A stretch of 64,000 nt of DNA, taken from the NCBI GenBank assembly GCA_900323505.1, contig OOIN01000042.1, forward strand, positions 62,001 through 126,000, read 5' to 3'. Positions within the stretch are counted from its first letter, which is position 1, and every line of letters starts with the position of its first letter. Below, piece after piece: positions 39,682 to 50,997 of the stretch. The notes under the pieces were generated by a model. The model made no database searches. It was not told the origin of the DNA and saw nothing but the letters and a program-made list of their open reading frames with translations. This stretch comes from Ustilago trichophora. Lineage: Eukaryota; Basidiomycota; Ustilaginomycetes; Ustilaginales; Ustilaginaceae. A program made the position numbers and the translations under genes.

Positions 39682-41610
39682 ATGACGACGCCATCAATAC
39701 AGTCTCCACCACCAACACTCGCACCAGGCGACACCCTCTCCCACTCACGCCTGGCTCAAGATGCCGTTCTCGACTCGACCCCGCTTCCACCTCCACCAAC
39801 CTTTCCTCTCCGCCCTCTGACAGCAGACGAGATTGAAGCCATCAAACTCATCGGCCCTCAAGACTCCCGCCACTGGAGCCACACAAAGAAATGGGGCACC
39901 ACAGTCATCATCTCCCTCATGGGCTTCATCTCCCCGCTCGGCTCCGCGATTCTTGTACCCGGAAACGGCTTTGTAGACCACAGCTTCAGTCTCGAGTCGC
40001 GTACGCTCTCCCTCCTCCCGACTTCGATTTTTGTCATCGGTCTCGGCATTGGCCCATTCATCCTCGCCCCTTGCTCCGAGACTGTTGGTCGACAACCGGT
40101 CTACGTCATCACTAGTTTCTTGTTCATCATCTTCAATCTCGCCTCTGCTTTCAGCCCCAACTTTGTCGCCCTCAACTTGCTCAGATTCTTTGCTGGTGCC
40201 GCTGGAAGTACGGGTCCCAGTCTTGGGGCGGGTAGCATCGGTGACATGTTTGCGCCCAAAGAGAGAGGTCGAGCACAGTCGTTGTATGGGTTGGGACCGC
40301 TGATGGGTCCAGTATTGGGAAGTATTGTAGGCTGCTTCATCGCTGCAGGGACAAGAGATTGGAGATGGCTACTGCACGCATTGACCATCATGTCTGCAGT
40401 CGTATTTGTCGTCATCGTCCTATTCCTCAACGAAACCTACGCCCCGGTGCTCTTGCGGAAAAAACGAGAACGAGCGATCGAAGCACGCCTTCAAGAAATT
40501 CGAGAGCAGGACCCCATCACTGCCACCCTAATCCAACCGCGTCCCACTCTCACCACTCGCTTCATCGCCTTGGCCAAAAGAGTCCTCCCATCCAGCGAGA
40601 TTCTGCAAAAGATCAAGGTGGCCCAATCTCGACCCTTCCGATTGCTCTTTACCAACCCCATTTGTGCGATCTTTTCTTACTACTTGGGATTCTGCTACGG
40701 CATCATCTATCTCTTCATCACTCAGCATCCGCTGCTTTTCCAGACGAGGGAGGGAGAACCGGATGCCCCTTCGGAGGATCAGCTGCCGACGTACAATTGG
40801 ACCCTGGGAATCAGCGGATTGAGCTATCTGGGTCTTGGGTTGGGATTCTTGGTGGCGGCATTTACGAATGTGCTGCTGCAGGATGAAATTTATGGACGCT
40901 TGGTAGTGGCGGACGGCAAAGTTGGATGGTGGTTGTTCAAAGGTCAGAGCGAGATCAAGAGGATCATGAGGGAGAAAGAGTTTGATAGTGTCGCCAACAG
41001 GGGGGATGTGGAGAAAGATGCGCAGGGCAAAGAGGGTGGTGAAGGCTTGAAAGAGGGCAGGCATAGTGATGGAGGGGCAAATAGTGCCTTTGGAAACGTG
41101 ACTCCCTCCGTCAACCCTGATCACGACCACACTCCATCCAAGCATGACTCTTCTCCCTCAAACCCATCCACCCTACCTTCCATCACCACCGAACCCACCA
41201 AAAAGGGCAGACCAGAATACCGTTTACCGCTATGCTTCGTTGGCATGCTCATCCTCCCCCTCGGCCTGCTTCTCTTCGGCTGGAGTGCAGAAGGCCAAAC
41301 TCACTGGATAATCCCCCTCGTCGGCTCCTTTTTCGTCGGGTGCGCCACGATTCTCTGCTTCCAAACCATCCTCGTATACCTCGTCGACGCATTCGTGCCC
41401 TATTCAGCCTCGGCTACCGCCTGCGCGGTGCTAGTCAGGTCGATTCTCGCCGCGGCGTTCCCCCTCTGCGCAGAGTACATGTTTGAAGATCTGGGTTATG
41501 GGAAAAGTTGCACGCTGTTGGCAGGCATCGGCCTGGTGGGACTGCCAGTGCCCCTGGTGCTGTATAGATATGGAGAGCGGTTGAGGTTGAGATACAAGTT
41601 CTCTGGTTGA
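39682..41610 (+). CDS. MFS drug/polyamine-type transporter (DHA1-like)
   Basis: 642 aa, single exon. A Pro-rich cytoplasmic N-terminus (about 75 residues) precedes TM1 (TVIISLMGFISPLGSAIL). The first half contains the loop motif SETVGRQPVYV, the LRFFAGAAGSTGPSLGAGSI helix and the antiporter-type LYGLGPLMGPVLGSIVG. The second half has TM7-8 (SYYLGFCYGIIYLFI, LSYLGLGLGFLVAAF), a long charged cytoplasmic loop of about 120 residues rich in Gly, His and Ser, then four more hydrophobic segments ending near the C-terminus. This arrangement matches fungal proton antiporters of the Tpo/Flr1 type, which export drugs or polyamines at the plasma membrane. The substrate cannot be told. No biosynthetic cluster is adjacent. 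Confidence 0.88.
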   Translation: MTTPSIQSPPPTLAPGDTLSHSRLAQDAVLDSTPLPPPPTFPLRPLTADEIEAIKLIGPQDSRHWSHTKKWGTTVIISLMGFISPLGSAILVPGNGFVDHSFSLESRTLSLLPTSIFVIGLGIGPFILAPCSETVGRQPVYVITSFLFIIFNLASAFSPNFVALNLLRFFAGAAGSTGPSLGAGSIGDMFAPKERGRAQSLYGLGPLMGPVLGSIVGCFIAAGTRDWRWLLHALTIMSAVVFVVIVLFLNETYAPVLLRKKRERAIEARLQEIREQDPITATLIQPRPTLTTRFIALAKRVLPSSEILQKIKVAQSRPFRLLFTNPICAIFSYYLGFCYGIIYLFITQHPLLFQTREGEPDAPSEDQLPTYNWTLGISGLSYLGLGLGFLVAAFTNVLLQDEIYGRLVVADGKVGWWLFKGQSEIKRIMREKEFDSVANRGDVEKDAQGKEGGEGLKEGRHSDGGANSAFGNVTPSVNPDHDHTPSKHDSSPSNPSTLPSITTEPTKKGRPEYRLPLCFVGMLILPLGLLLFGWSAEGQTHWIIPLVGSFFVGCATILCFQTILVYLVDAFVPYSASATACAVLVRSILAAAFPLCAEYMFEDLGYGKSCTLLAGIGLVGLPVPLVLYRYGERLRLRYKFSG

Positions 41611-41936
41611 GGTTAAGAAGGGGAGAAGGATGGCTCTAACCTTATTTGCTGTGGTTGTCTTGTATTTGTATCGCTTTGCATGTTTTTCTTTTTTATCCAA
41701 CGGATTCGTAATGTCGTTTGTATTTCACAGACTGCGTTTGGTTGAGGTTGAGGAGGTGCGAAGAGACGATCGTGGGCTCTTCCACGGTGGTCGTGCGAGA
41801 CGTTTCGTTCGTCACTCTCACAAAGAATTCACCACACCAGAACCACTCAGACCAGGTAATTTACAGTAGAGAAGAGTGGAGTTGAATTGAACAAAAGATA
41901 CAAATACATATGAAGAGAATGCTATCTCTTTGTCTG

Positions 41937-41937
<1 letters not shown>

Positions 41938-41966
<29 letters not shown>
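41938..41966 (+). repeat. T29 homopolymer at the 3' side of COX15
   Basis: Uninterrupted T run that ends at the COX15 stop codon (minus strand). Confidence 0.85.
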
Positions 41967-41970
<4 letters not shown>

Positions 41971-43779
41971 CTTTAACGGCTTAGCAGAAGTCTCAAGCTG
42001 ACTGTGAAGTACTTTGTTTAAGATGAAACTTTTTTTATGCAGACCTCTTGCCAAGATCTTTGCTGGGATAGGTCTCAACGTACTAATTAATCCAAGTAGC
42101 ACGCTCAAGAGTGCCAAAGACCCAGCTTGATGTGCGGAAGCCAATGGAATAGGGACCATATAAATCAAAGTAGTAATGCCCAAAGTGACTTGAGCGGCAA
42201 CTACTGCTATAGATGCATTTGCCAATTGCAAAACTCTGGGTGGTAGTGTAGGCATGAATGCTTGACTGTTTGCTGCCGATTTAGCTACGGTGGTGTAAGT
42301 TCGAGAGAGGCGATGCGTTTTCCATGCCAATGCGACGACGGTGCAAGCGGTAGTGATGGCAAGTGTACGGTGAATGAGTTGAACAGTGACGGGATTCTGG
42401 GAGAGATTGCGCCAAATTTTATCGGATCCATCAGAACGTTGGGAGAATCGCTCATCCATGAGCTCTTCAATAGGAGGTGCGATTCGACCTTCTCCCATGG
42501 TGGGAAATTCATTATATACCAATCCTGCATCCAATCCGGCCACCAGGGCACCCGACATGGCCGTGGTGAATACCAAACCCGCCACAAACTTGGTCAATCT
42601 CGAGTGAGATCTTAACAAAGGATGGTTCAATGTGTTTGCCAGCTGCGAGAGCGTCGCCTGGGTCCTAGCCTTTACCCCCGAGATGGATCCACTGAGTGTT
42701 GCAGCCTTGTAGTCGCGCTGAACAGCAAGACCGGTGTGAAGCATGGCGAGATACACGAGGAAAGCAGTGCCCATATGCATCGCCAGTCTAAAATGAGACA
42801 CTCGTGGGGTCCAATCTGCCGCAGCAACCAACGTCTGTGCCGAGCTGGTCGGTACACTAGTCACGTCGACGTTGGCATCAAAGCGCATCTTGCCCCCATC
42901 CGTGTTAGCCGTCGAATTGGGATGATCATCCTTGACCACTGGCACGGGAATCGTAACCATCTTTTCCCTACCGCTCTTCTCTGGAGCCGTTAATCCACTT
43001 TTAACCATGAACCAACCGAGGAAACCTTGAAATCCAATGCCTCCTGCAATGGCCAGTAGCTTCCAACGCGTTCCTTGACCGACCCATTTCCTGGTAACAA
43101 AGAACGCGGCGGGAAGAACGAATGCAACGCCGATCACTCGGCCTAGAACGCGATGTCCCCATTCCCACATATAGATGGATTTAAAATCATCGAGAGACAT
43201 CTTGCTATTGAGAAGGACGAATTCGGGAGTCTGCTTGTACTTGTCCCACTCGGATTCCCATTCGGGGGTGGTCATGGGAAGTCGCATACCCTTGAAGCCG
43301 GGATTCCACTCGGTGATCGAGAGACCGGATTCGGTGAGACGGGTAAGGCCGCCAACGACAACAATGGCATAGACGAGGAATGCTAAGGCGTAGAGGTGGA
43401 GCGCGACGATGGGTTTCGAGAAAAGAGGTGTCGAGGTGGTGCCAGAGGTGGTGATGCTTGTGGATGTTGGAGTGGTGGAAGAAGAGACGTCAGATTGAGA
43501 GATGGCAGCGGTAGATTGGAATCGTTTGGATGAGGCAATGAGGTTCAAGACTATCGACGACTTGTGCTTGACAACAGCGTCGTTAGTAGCAGCTCGTCTG
43601 AGCGTCGACAAGCCTCTCAAAGCCGTACCAGTTGCACCCAACCCAACCGTGGCAGTCGAACCAGCCCACATACTCGAGCCAGCCCTCGCCGTGGCCATCA
43701 TCCCCAAGCGACCCATAGAAAAGCTTGGTCGAGCCGCAAGCCGCAGACCGACCATTCTGGGCATCATGTGAGACGCCAT
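41965..43779 (-). CDS. COX15: Heme A synthase Cox15
   Basis: 604 aa, single exon, ATG at 43779. The first about 100 residues are Arg/Ser/Ala-rich with few acids, a mitochondrial presequence. Conserved Cox15/CtaA blocks follow: YAIVVVGGLTRLTESGLSIT, EWNPGFKGMRLP, the heme-ligand block MWEWGHRVLGRVIGV, GFQGFLGWFMVKSGL, then FRLAMHMGTAFLVYLAML, LDAGLVYNEFPTM, QLIHRTLAI and the last-helix AHQAGSLALLS. Eight transmembrane segments are expected in the inner membrane. It converts heme O to heme A for cytochrome c oxidase. A Gly/Asp-rich linker at about 275-300 is longer than in yeast. It is divergent from the DUF333 gene. Confidence 0.95.
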
Positions 43780-44061
43780 GATCTCCTTTCACCTAAGAGA
43801 CTATGGTTGCGAAAAGTAGTTGTGAAACGAACAGAGTGGAAAAGTATTGAGTAGAAAGGAAAAAGAAAGGAGAATAAAGAAGATTGAAGGACGAGCTTTA
43901 ATTATTGTTGCTGGAGAAGCCGCGGAAGGAAGGATTTGATAATCGTGCTCGAAATTGATTTGCTCTTACTTACGCTGTGCTGCCGGGCCGCGAAATTGTT
44001 CATCGTAATACTTTGTCGCCGTGTCCCGACGTGAGAGGATTATGGTAAGGGAACTGGGGTT

Positions 44062-44089
44062 CGATCGGGGAAGGTTGAGCCCCCGATCG
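44062..44089 (+). other. Hairpin-forming inverted repeat in the COX15/DUF333 intergenic region
   Basis: CGATCGGGG and CCCCGATCG flank a ten-base loop, giving a perfect nine-base-pair stem. Role unknown. Confidence 0.5.
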
Positions 44090-44308
44090 CCTTCGATCTG
44101 TGAACTCGCACGTGGTGCAGTATATGCATGAAAAATGGGTCTGCACAGCCTTTTGACCAGTTCCAAGGGCCGCAACAGAACGAACCGAATCATCGGGTCA
44201 CTCATACCTTCTTTAAAGTATCCCTATTTTTCATCCACACACCCTGCCTCTTGTTCCTCTCACCCATCCACGTAGTTCCTACCTATCCTTCATCTGTAGC
44301 ATCCCCAA

Positions 44309-44593
44309 ATGGTCCATTTCTCATCATTCATCACACTCTTCATCTTTGCCTTTTGCTGCATCACAATGACCAACGCAGTCCAAATCGCCAACCCGGCAAG
44401 CGAATACTGTATTCAGCAGGGCGGTACACTCCAGATCGTCAAAGACGCTCAAGGTAACGAGGTCGGCATGTGCAAGCTGCCCGATGGCACCGTTGTCGAA
44501 GAGTGGGCCTTTTTCCGTTCCCAAAACGATCCCGATTACATCCCCGAGACTGACAACAAACCTGCATCCTGCCAAGCTGTCTTCAAATCTTGA
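44309..44593 (+). CDS. Small secreted DUF333-domain protein
   Basis: 94 aa. A hydrophobic signal peptide (SFITLFIFAFCCITMTNA) is followed by the full DUF333 pattern: ANPASEYCIQQGGTLQIV, then GNEVGMCKLPDGTVVEEWAF and a short tail with one more Cys. DUF333 is best known from bacterial envelope or lipoprotein-like small proteins, where NPAxxYC and LPDGxxxExW are diagnostic. Here it has a eukaryotic-type signal peptide and no lipobox, so a secreted protein is inferred. Function is unknown. The ATG at 44309 is in a good context and no intron is needed. Acquisition from bacteria is possible but unproven. Confidence 0.85.
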   Translation: MVHFSSFITLFIFAFCCITMTNAVQIANPASEYCIQQGGTLQIVKDAQGNEVGMCKLPDGTVVEEWAFFRSQNDPDYIPETDNKPASCQAVFKS

Positions 44594-45014
44594 ATGTCCA
44601 TGAGGCACAAGATATGTCGATCGCCCGTTCCACCTTTCAATATACCCATTCTGTAACTACTACAGCCACCGACACTCGAGTCAACTGCTGGAGCGTCCAT
44701 GATTGTACTGCACGCCTTTTCTGAACGACATTGTCGGTTGACCGCGAGTCGATCATCGTCCCTCATCAAAATGAATGCAATCCAGGTTGATCATGATAGA
44801 GCTAGCTGCCTTTCAAGTTAATTCACCGCACACTTTGTTCGTAACACCGCATGTCAATCCCATTCTGCCATATACCCTACTCGACGCTCATCTGACTGCA
44901 CCACGACAGATTTTCGCCTCCCGCTTCTGGCCAATGCCATAAGGAAAACAAAGAGTGAGATTGCAGAGATATGACATTCATTCCTTGTGCCTTGAAGGTT
45001 AGTCAAGTGAGATT
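44594..45014. other. Convergent intergenic stretch
   Basis: Between the DUF333 stop and the bL19m stop; no gene or clear element. Confidence 0.5.
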
Positions 45015-45897
45015 TCACCTGCGGCCACCTCTGCGCTTGGCCATCTCCTGTGCCTTCTTCTCCTCCTGCAGCCTCTGCTGTTTGATAACGTTTCCGATAC
45101 CAGCCAACCTCCTGTCATCCTTCCTGAGGTAGTATAGCTTGGCCCTCCTCGTCCGCCTCAGCTTGCCCGACTTGTCGTTCTTACCTGCCTCAGCTTTCTG
45201 AATCACTCTGACGTCCTTGAGCAAGGGAGAGTAGAGGTTGAATCGCATCTCTACACCCAACTTCTGCACCAAGTTCCTCAGCACGAAAGAAGTCGAGACA
45301 CCGCGGCGTCGAACGGCGATAAGCACACCGGAGAAGGAGGAGAAGTTGGTCTTGAGCGGAGTCGTCCACGATTCGACGATGAGGACCGAACCGGAAGGGA
45401 TGCGATCGGCGGATTTGCGGTCAAAGAGCTTGGTGAGACGGTTACCCGGGTCGTAGCGTGCTCGAAGTTCCGAGTGAACGCGGGGCATGACGGCATCAAA
45501 GATGGTCTTGGGAGCAGGAGGTGGAGTGATTCCCTTTTTGGTCGAGACAAATGCCGGCACTTCTGGAATTAATGCGGCCGACGAGAAGGGGTATACTGCG
45601 GCTGTGGGGTTGAAGTAGCAAACAAGGAGGCAGGAAAGGTACAAGTCAGTATAATTTGCAAAGAAGCGGACTTGATCAAGGCAGATGCTACGTACATCGC
45701 GAAGACTCAACTGCCGACTTGGATGAAGAGGCTGCCGCAGCTGCCGCCTTGGTATTGGCTTTTGTGGTAGAGAGGCATCGTCGAGCGTGGCATGTCGATG
45801 TGGAACCAGAGGTGGAAGCAACCGAGGACGAGCTGGATCCAACTCGAAGCGACTGAAAGAGCGCCGTGAGGTGCTTGGATGATCTTGAGGCCGACAT
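45015..45897 (-). CDS. Mitochondrial large-subunit ribosomal protein bL19m (Img1 type)
   Basis: Two exons, 45696-45897 and 45015-45601, encode 262 aa. Exon 1 (MSASRSSKHLTALFQSLRV...) is a Ser/Arg/Ala-rich mitochondrial presequence. The intron 45602-45695 (GTACGT...CCCACAG) joins SSR in phase 1 to SAVYPFSSAALIPEVPAF. The bL19 core includes IPSGSVLIVESWTTPLKT, FSGVLIAVRRRGVSTSFVLR, GVEMRFNLYSPLLKDVRVI and RRAKLYYLRKDDRRLAG. bL19 sits at the ribosomal subunit interface. The C-terminus is basic with Gln/Lys (RLQEEKKAQEMAKRRGGRR). It is divergent from the Not3/5 gene. Confidence 0.92.
45602..45695 (-). other. Intron of bL19m (94 bp)
   Basis: Donor GTACGT and acceptor CCCCACAG on the minus strand; without splicing exon 1 stops at once. 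Confidence 0.85.
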
Positions 45898-46104
45898 GAT
45901 GTAGAATGTGAATGGTGATGGTAAAAGATGATGTCGACGATGGTAACAACCATGTGAGCATCAAAGCAAAAACGACGTTTTCGACCTTTTTTGACCCAAT
46001 TCTTCTTGAGACGATTCACTCGGGCGAGAAACGCGTAGACAGCGGGATTCTACCTAAAAAGGCCAAAAAAAAGTCCGGATCCGTGATGAATGAATTATAT
46101 AGTG

Positions 46105-46117
46105 CAGTACAGTACTG
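46105..46117. repeat. GTAC-centred element in the bL19m/Not3 divergent promoter
   Basis: CAGTACAGTACTG, with an embedded AGTACT palindrome; member of the dispersed family. Confidence 0.55.
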
Positions 46118-46579
46118 ACAGATCGGGCGGATTCAGCACCAGCCAACTCTCTTCTTGGTCTCTGGAAAAGCGCCTCAACTCGACCCTGACTGCGCATTCT
46201 CATTCCGACTTTGGATGCGCCTTTGTCACCACTTCCTTCATCTCATCTTTTACCTCCATCATCTCTTTGTGACCATCCATTTTCGACCGAAGCAGCGACG
46301 GAACATACGCATCGCAGCTTCATCGACTCACCGCGCACATATACACTTCGCCAAGGCTCTGCTCTCAGCGGCTAGTTCGAAGTCTCAGTGTACTTGTAAC
46401 TATAATTGGCCTCCACAGCAACATTCCCGCATCTCTACTGCGCATCTTGTTCAGCACAGTGGGCTACGACAGCGCCAAGTGACCGATCGGCTCTCAGCTT
46501 CGTTTCGCCTTTCCAGCACATCTCTATTTCCAACTGCAGCATCTTCGCCACGCACAGCGGCGAATCTTAGTTCGACACA

Positions 46580-48800
46580 ATGGCGGCGAGAAAGTTGCAA
46601 ACAGAGATCGACAAGACTCTAAAGAAAGTCGCAGAAGGCGTCGAAATCTTTGAAGACATGTACGAGCTTCTCCAAAGATCCACAAATTCCACTCAAAAGG
46701 AAAAGATGGAGTCGGATCTCAAAACTCAGATCAAGAAGCTTCAACGTTTACGTGATCAGATCAAGACTTGGCTCCAGAGCAACGACATCAAGGACAAGAA
46801 GCCTTTGCTCGACAACCGCAAACTCATCGAGACCCAGATGGAAAAGTTCAAGGCGTGCGAAAAGGAGATGAAGACCAAGGCTTTCTCCAAAGAGGGTCTC
46901 ATAGCAGCCGCAAAGATGAACCCCAAGGATCGCGAAAAGGCAGAGATTTCGGATTGGTTGTCTACCCAGGTCGACGAGCTCTCGCGACAGGTGGAAGCCG
47001 CGGAAGCAGAAATCGAGACCATCTCCGGGTCCGGAAAGAAGAAGAAGGGTTCCGCCAAAGATGAACGCGCATCCGCCCTTGAAAACGCCAACGATCGCAG
47101 GAACTGGCACATCTCGCGCCTCGAGATTCTCTTGCGCATGCTTGAGAACGGCAATCTCGATACGGAACGGGTAACGGACATCAAGGAGGACATTGCATAC
47201 TTTGTCGAGTCCAACGTAGAGGAAGATTTTGAGGAGGATGAGGGTATCTATGATGATCTCAACCTCGATGATGGCGAGGAGGCGTTCGGTCTCAAGGAGA
47301 CAGATGACATGCACAGCAACGTCGACTCGACTGCCGGTATGGACGATCTCAGCTTCCGCGATATTAAGGACACGCCGACAAAGCCACGACGCGACAGCCT
47401 GGCGGATACCAACAGCAGCAGCATCACCACCTCCACCACCACCACCACCACCACCACCACCACCAATGCCAAGAAGGAGGAGCCTGCTACCTCACCAGCA
47501 CCTTCCGCACCCGCACAACCCGCTGCGCCACCAGCTGCTGCACCTCCATCGGCGACTAAGAAGACGACCAAAAAGGCATCTCAGGAGCCCGTTGCGGTAC
47601 CGAAGGACAAGGCTGTCCCCACTGCCAACTTTGCACAGGCTAAAGCACCTCCCGCATCCCAGTCTGCTGTTCTTTCGCCACCGAAAGCACCAAGTGCTGC
47701 GCCACTACCGCCCATTCGTTATGCCGCCGCCGCAGCTGCAGCAGTGGCAGGCAGTGCGGCTGCATCCGCAACAGACAACTCGGCCGCTTCACCTTCGACC
47801 ACGACAGCATCCATCACCAATGAATCGACATCCGATGCCAACTCTGCCTCGGTCAACTCGACATCGGCATTTTCGGCTCAGCCATCGACAGCAACAGCAC
47901 CTTTGGCACCTTCGACACCTGCCAAGTCGAGTGTAGACGCAATCAAGACCGATGCCGCCGAGAAGGCGCGATCGGCATCACCAGCACCACCCGGTCTTAC
48001 CAAGGTGGACACGGCCAGCGCTGCCACCAACGTGGCGGCACCAGCACAAGATGCATCGGCGACAGGCACTTCGGGATTCCAGCCCGCCCAACTCGCAGCC
48101 TCTTCGGCAGCAGCGAGCGTGGTGCAACCCGCAGGTGGTGGAGCAGGCACGGCGGCACAGCAAGCAGCAGCACAGAAGGAGGCAGGCACCGAAGCACGTC
48201 TGCCCACTTCTCTCACCGATCTCGTTTCATCGTTTGAATCGGCCAAGCAGAAATCGCTGCGTCGAGATGCCAACCTTGGCCTGGTGCACAAGTCGCTCGA
48301 GTCGTCGTTCATGAATGTCCCCGAACCATTGGACTCGGACAAGCCCAAGTACTATGTTCCCAAGAATCCCTTCCCCACGCCGAGCTACTACCCGCAAACA
48401 CCCGCGAGCGTATTCGACAACCCGGCGTTGTATTCCAAGTTTGACGTCGACACGCTCTTCTACATCTTTTACTACCAGCAGGGGACGTATCACCAGTACT
48501 TGGCAGCCAAGGAGCTGAAAAAGCAAAGCTGGAGATTTCACAAACAGTACTTGACGTGGTTCCAAAGGCATAGCGAGCCTCAGGCGATTACCGACGAGTA
48601 CGAGCAGGGTGTATACGTCTACTTTGACTGGGAGGGAAGCTGGTGTCAGCGCAAGAAGTCGGATTTCCGGTAAGTGTTGCCAAATTCAGGCGTTTTTGTG
48701 CTGATGTTTTGTGTTAGTGAGATTTGAGTTACTGACATTGCTTGTCTCTGATTGTTGTGAACGATGTAGATTCGAATACCGATGGTTGGAAGACAACTGA
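46580..48800 (+). CDS. CCR4-NOT complex subunit Not3/Not5
   Basis: Two exons, 46580-48669 and 48770-48800, encode 706 aa. The N-terminal Not3 coiled-coil domain (about 1-235) starts MAARKLQTEIDKTLKKVAEG and includes KMESDLKTQIKKLQRLRDQI, KDKKPLLDNRKLIETQMEKF and HISRLEILLRMLENGNLD. A long Thr, Pro, Ala and Ser-rich linker follows. The C-terminal NOT box (about 570-706) has PKYYVPKNPFPTPSYYP, LFYIFYYQQGTYHQYLAAKE, RFHKQYLTWFQRH and GVYVYFDWEGSWCQRKKSDF. The small last exon supplies RFEYRWLEDN, the universal NOT-box ending, through GTAAGT at 48670 and GTAG at 48769. The protein links the deadenylase to the ribosome and to decapping. Confidence 0.94.
48670..48769 (+). other. Last intron of Not3/5 (100 bp)
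   Basis: GTAAGT donor and GATGTAG acceptor; splicing turns CG-A into Arg and gives the conserved DFRFEYRWLEDN end. Confidence 0.92.
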
Positions 48801-50997
48801 TTGGTTGCAAAGCGCCCACCTAGCTCTGTTACTACTGCACACTGTTGTAGCAACTGCTTCTGATGTTTCGAAATGGTTGAAAAAGAAGAAAGATTATCAA
48901 CTCTCTGATTTCATGGTTTTGCATGATTGACACGATCTACAGCACACGCAGAGCAGTAATTTTGAGCAAATCGCCGGTCAAGCACAAGCGCTGTACGCAC
49001 GCAAGGGGGAGGGCAGGGATTCGCTTTGAGATGTGCAGATGAAACAAATGAGTGGATCACGTGCGATGTGTCGTACCTCCAATTTTCTGTGCAGTAGCTC
49101 TCTCTCTCTGTGTGTGTGTGGGTGTCTGTGCAGTATGCCGATGAGGGAAAAATAGTAGGCAGTACTTTGGGAGGGTTGATGATGAGGGGAGCGATAAGCG
49201 AGGGCGCAATCAAGAGTGCAGTTGAAAAACGAGATTGGTTGGTTGGTTGGTTGGTTGATTGGTTGGTTGATTGGTTGGTTGGTTGATTGGTTGGTGGGGG
49301 AAAAGCTGGTTCGGTGCTCCATGCTCCGCTTGCAGCTTTCTCCCGCGGGGAGGGGAATAGAGATGCGAGATGCTGTGCAGTGTGCTGTGCATTAAAAGAC
49401 GCTAGTCTTAGATGTGGTTGAGTGGGTGATGGTGTGGATGGTTCGGGTAGCTATAGTGGCCTTTTTTGGTTTTCTTTTTTTTTTTTTGTGCGGATGTTGG
49501 ATTGCCGACGACTTGAAATCCTCAGAGAGTGTCTCTGCCATGGCGTACAGAATGCACACGTCGTTTGGATGCTGCTGCTGCTGCTGCTAGGTTATGGGTG
49601 GGAGGTTCAATGCTAGATGCTGCATAGTGATTGAAGAGCAAGCAGCTGCCTCCCTCCTGATACGATCTACTGTACACATGTTAGGCGAGGTATCAATCTA
49701 TGTTTGTGTCTAGTTTCTCATGCATACGATATTACTGTATGCATTTGCAGCAGTTTGCGAGATTAAACGAGGACAACACGGACTGTATCTTTGTGCAATG
49801 TCGATCGCTTCTATGGGATAAATTGTAACTGGGATACAATTTACTTGATTGGATGCTAAGAACAGTGTATGTGCAGGTATGATGACCGACTAGTAAAAAG
49901 TGACATTCAAGAAGGTTAGGTGTTGACGACAGATTGATGTTGGTGGTAGTGTATCTTAAAAAGGGAGAGAGTCGCACTTGCAGGTGACAGTATTGCTACC
50001 ATTCATCTCGAGAAAAAGGAGAGATGATGCATGAAGGCGACAGACGAGAGATCTCGGGATTTGACAGTCTGACACAAAAATATTGGCGCTCCGCTAGGAT
50101 GGCATTCTAGAAACCAACTGTCACACACCCACACAAAGAAAACAGAGAGACAGAGACAAAAACGAAACTCCGCTTGACACATCTCGCTCGTTTTTGCATT
50201 CCCAATCCACTCCGTCGGGATCCTAACTTTGGCTTTTTGACCTTTTTTATGATGAATTGCACTGTATGACCTAGAGGTGCCGACCGATCCCGAATCGTCT
50301 GTCCTTACTCCTTTCTCCTTTCTCCCTTCTTTGTGGAATGTAGTGTAGCAGCGAGAAAAGAGAAAGAAAAAAAAAGAGGGGGCCCACGCTTCCGATCCGG
50401 TCCCGCTTTCAAACCTAAACATGGCCCCACCAAATAGGCCCACCTATCCGAATTGTATGACAGTATGTGTATTGTGTGCGCACAAAGAAACTCTTTCTTC
50501 CAAGCAGCGATAACGACCTTTTATCCGCTGGAAATGTCAAGGAGGAGGAGGAGGAGGAGAACAAGGCAAGGATATGCGCAGCATCGGGCGTGTGAGTGGG
50601 CATCTTGTCCTCTTTGAGGAACCGAGGAGCAATTGGGCACAATTCAGAAATCTCATTTCTCCGGCAGAACCACAGATGCACATGCAAAAGACGCAGGGTG
50701 CACTCCTCCGGCGCCTTTTCTCTACTTCAAGGTATCCCTTGGATCATTTGTCGACATCATCCATGGCCAGCCGTCAACTTGACTTAACGAGCTTCGCTTT
50801 CCTTTCTCCTTAATCATTTCCTCCTCTTGAACCGACTCCTCCAACCATTTCTGCAAGCTTCATACACCAGCATTCCATCGTTCCTGTCGACAATGCCACT
50901 CTAATGCTCAATTGCCACCACCATCACCACCACCATCACCACCACCATCACCACCACCATCATCATCATCATCAACAACAACGATAACGACGCAGAC
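48801..50997. other. Intergenic stretch with TTGG and CAC/CAT repeats
   Basis: 2.2 kb without a recognised gene. It contains a (TTGG)n tract at 49233-49293 and CACCAC/CATCAT repeats at 50907-50975 in the leader of the next gene. Confidence 0.5.
49233..49293 (+). repeat. (TTGG)n tandem repeat
   Basis: TTGG units interspersed with TTGATTGG. Confidence 0.9.

Noticed and set aside
43980..44100. Possible tRNA (GGGGTTCGATC resembles a T-loop)
   Set aside because: The T-stem bases do not pair and no acceptor or anticodon stem can be built; the local hairpin is explained by a different inverted repeat.
43966..44205. 79-codon minus frame between COX15 and the DUF333 gene
   Set aside because: Short, no recognisable domain, overlaps the divergent promoter and the hairpin; insufficient to call a gene.
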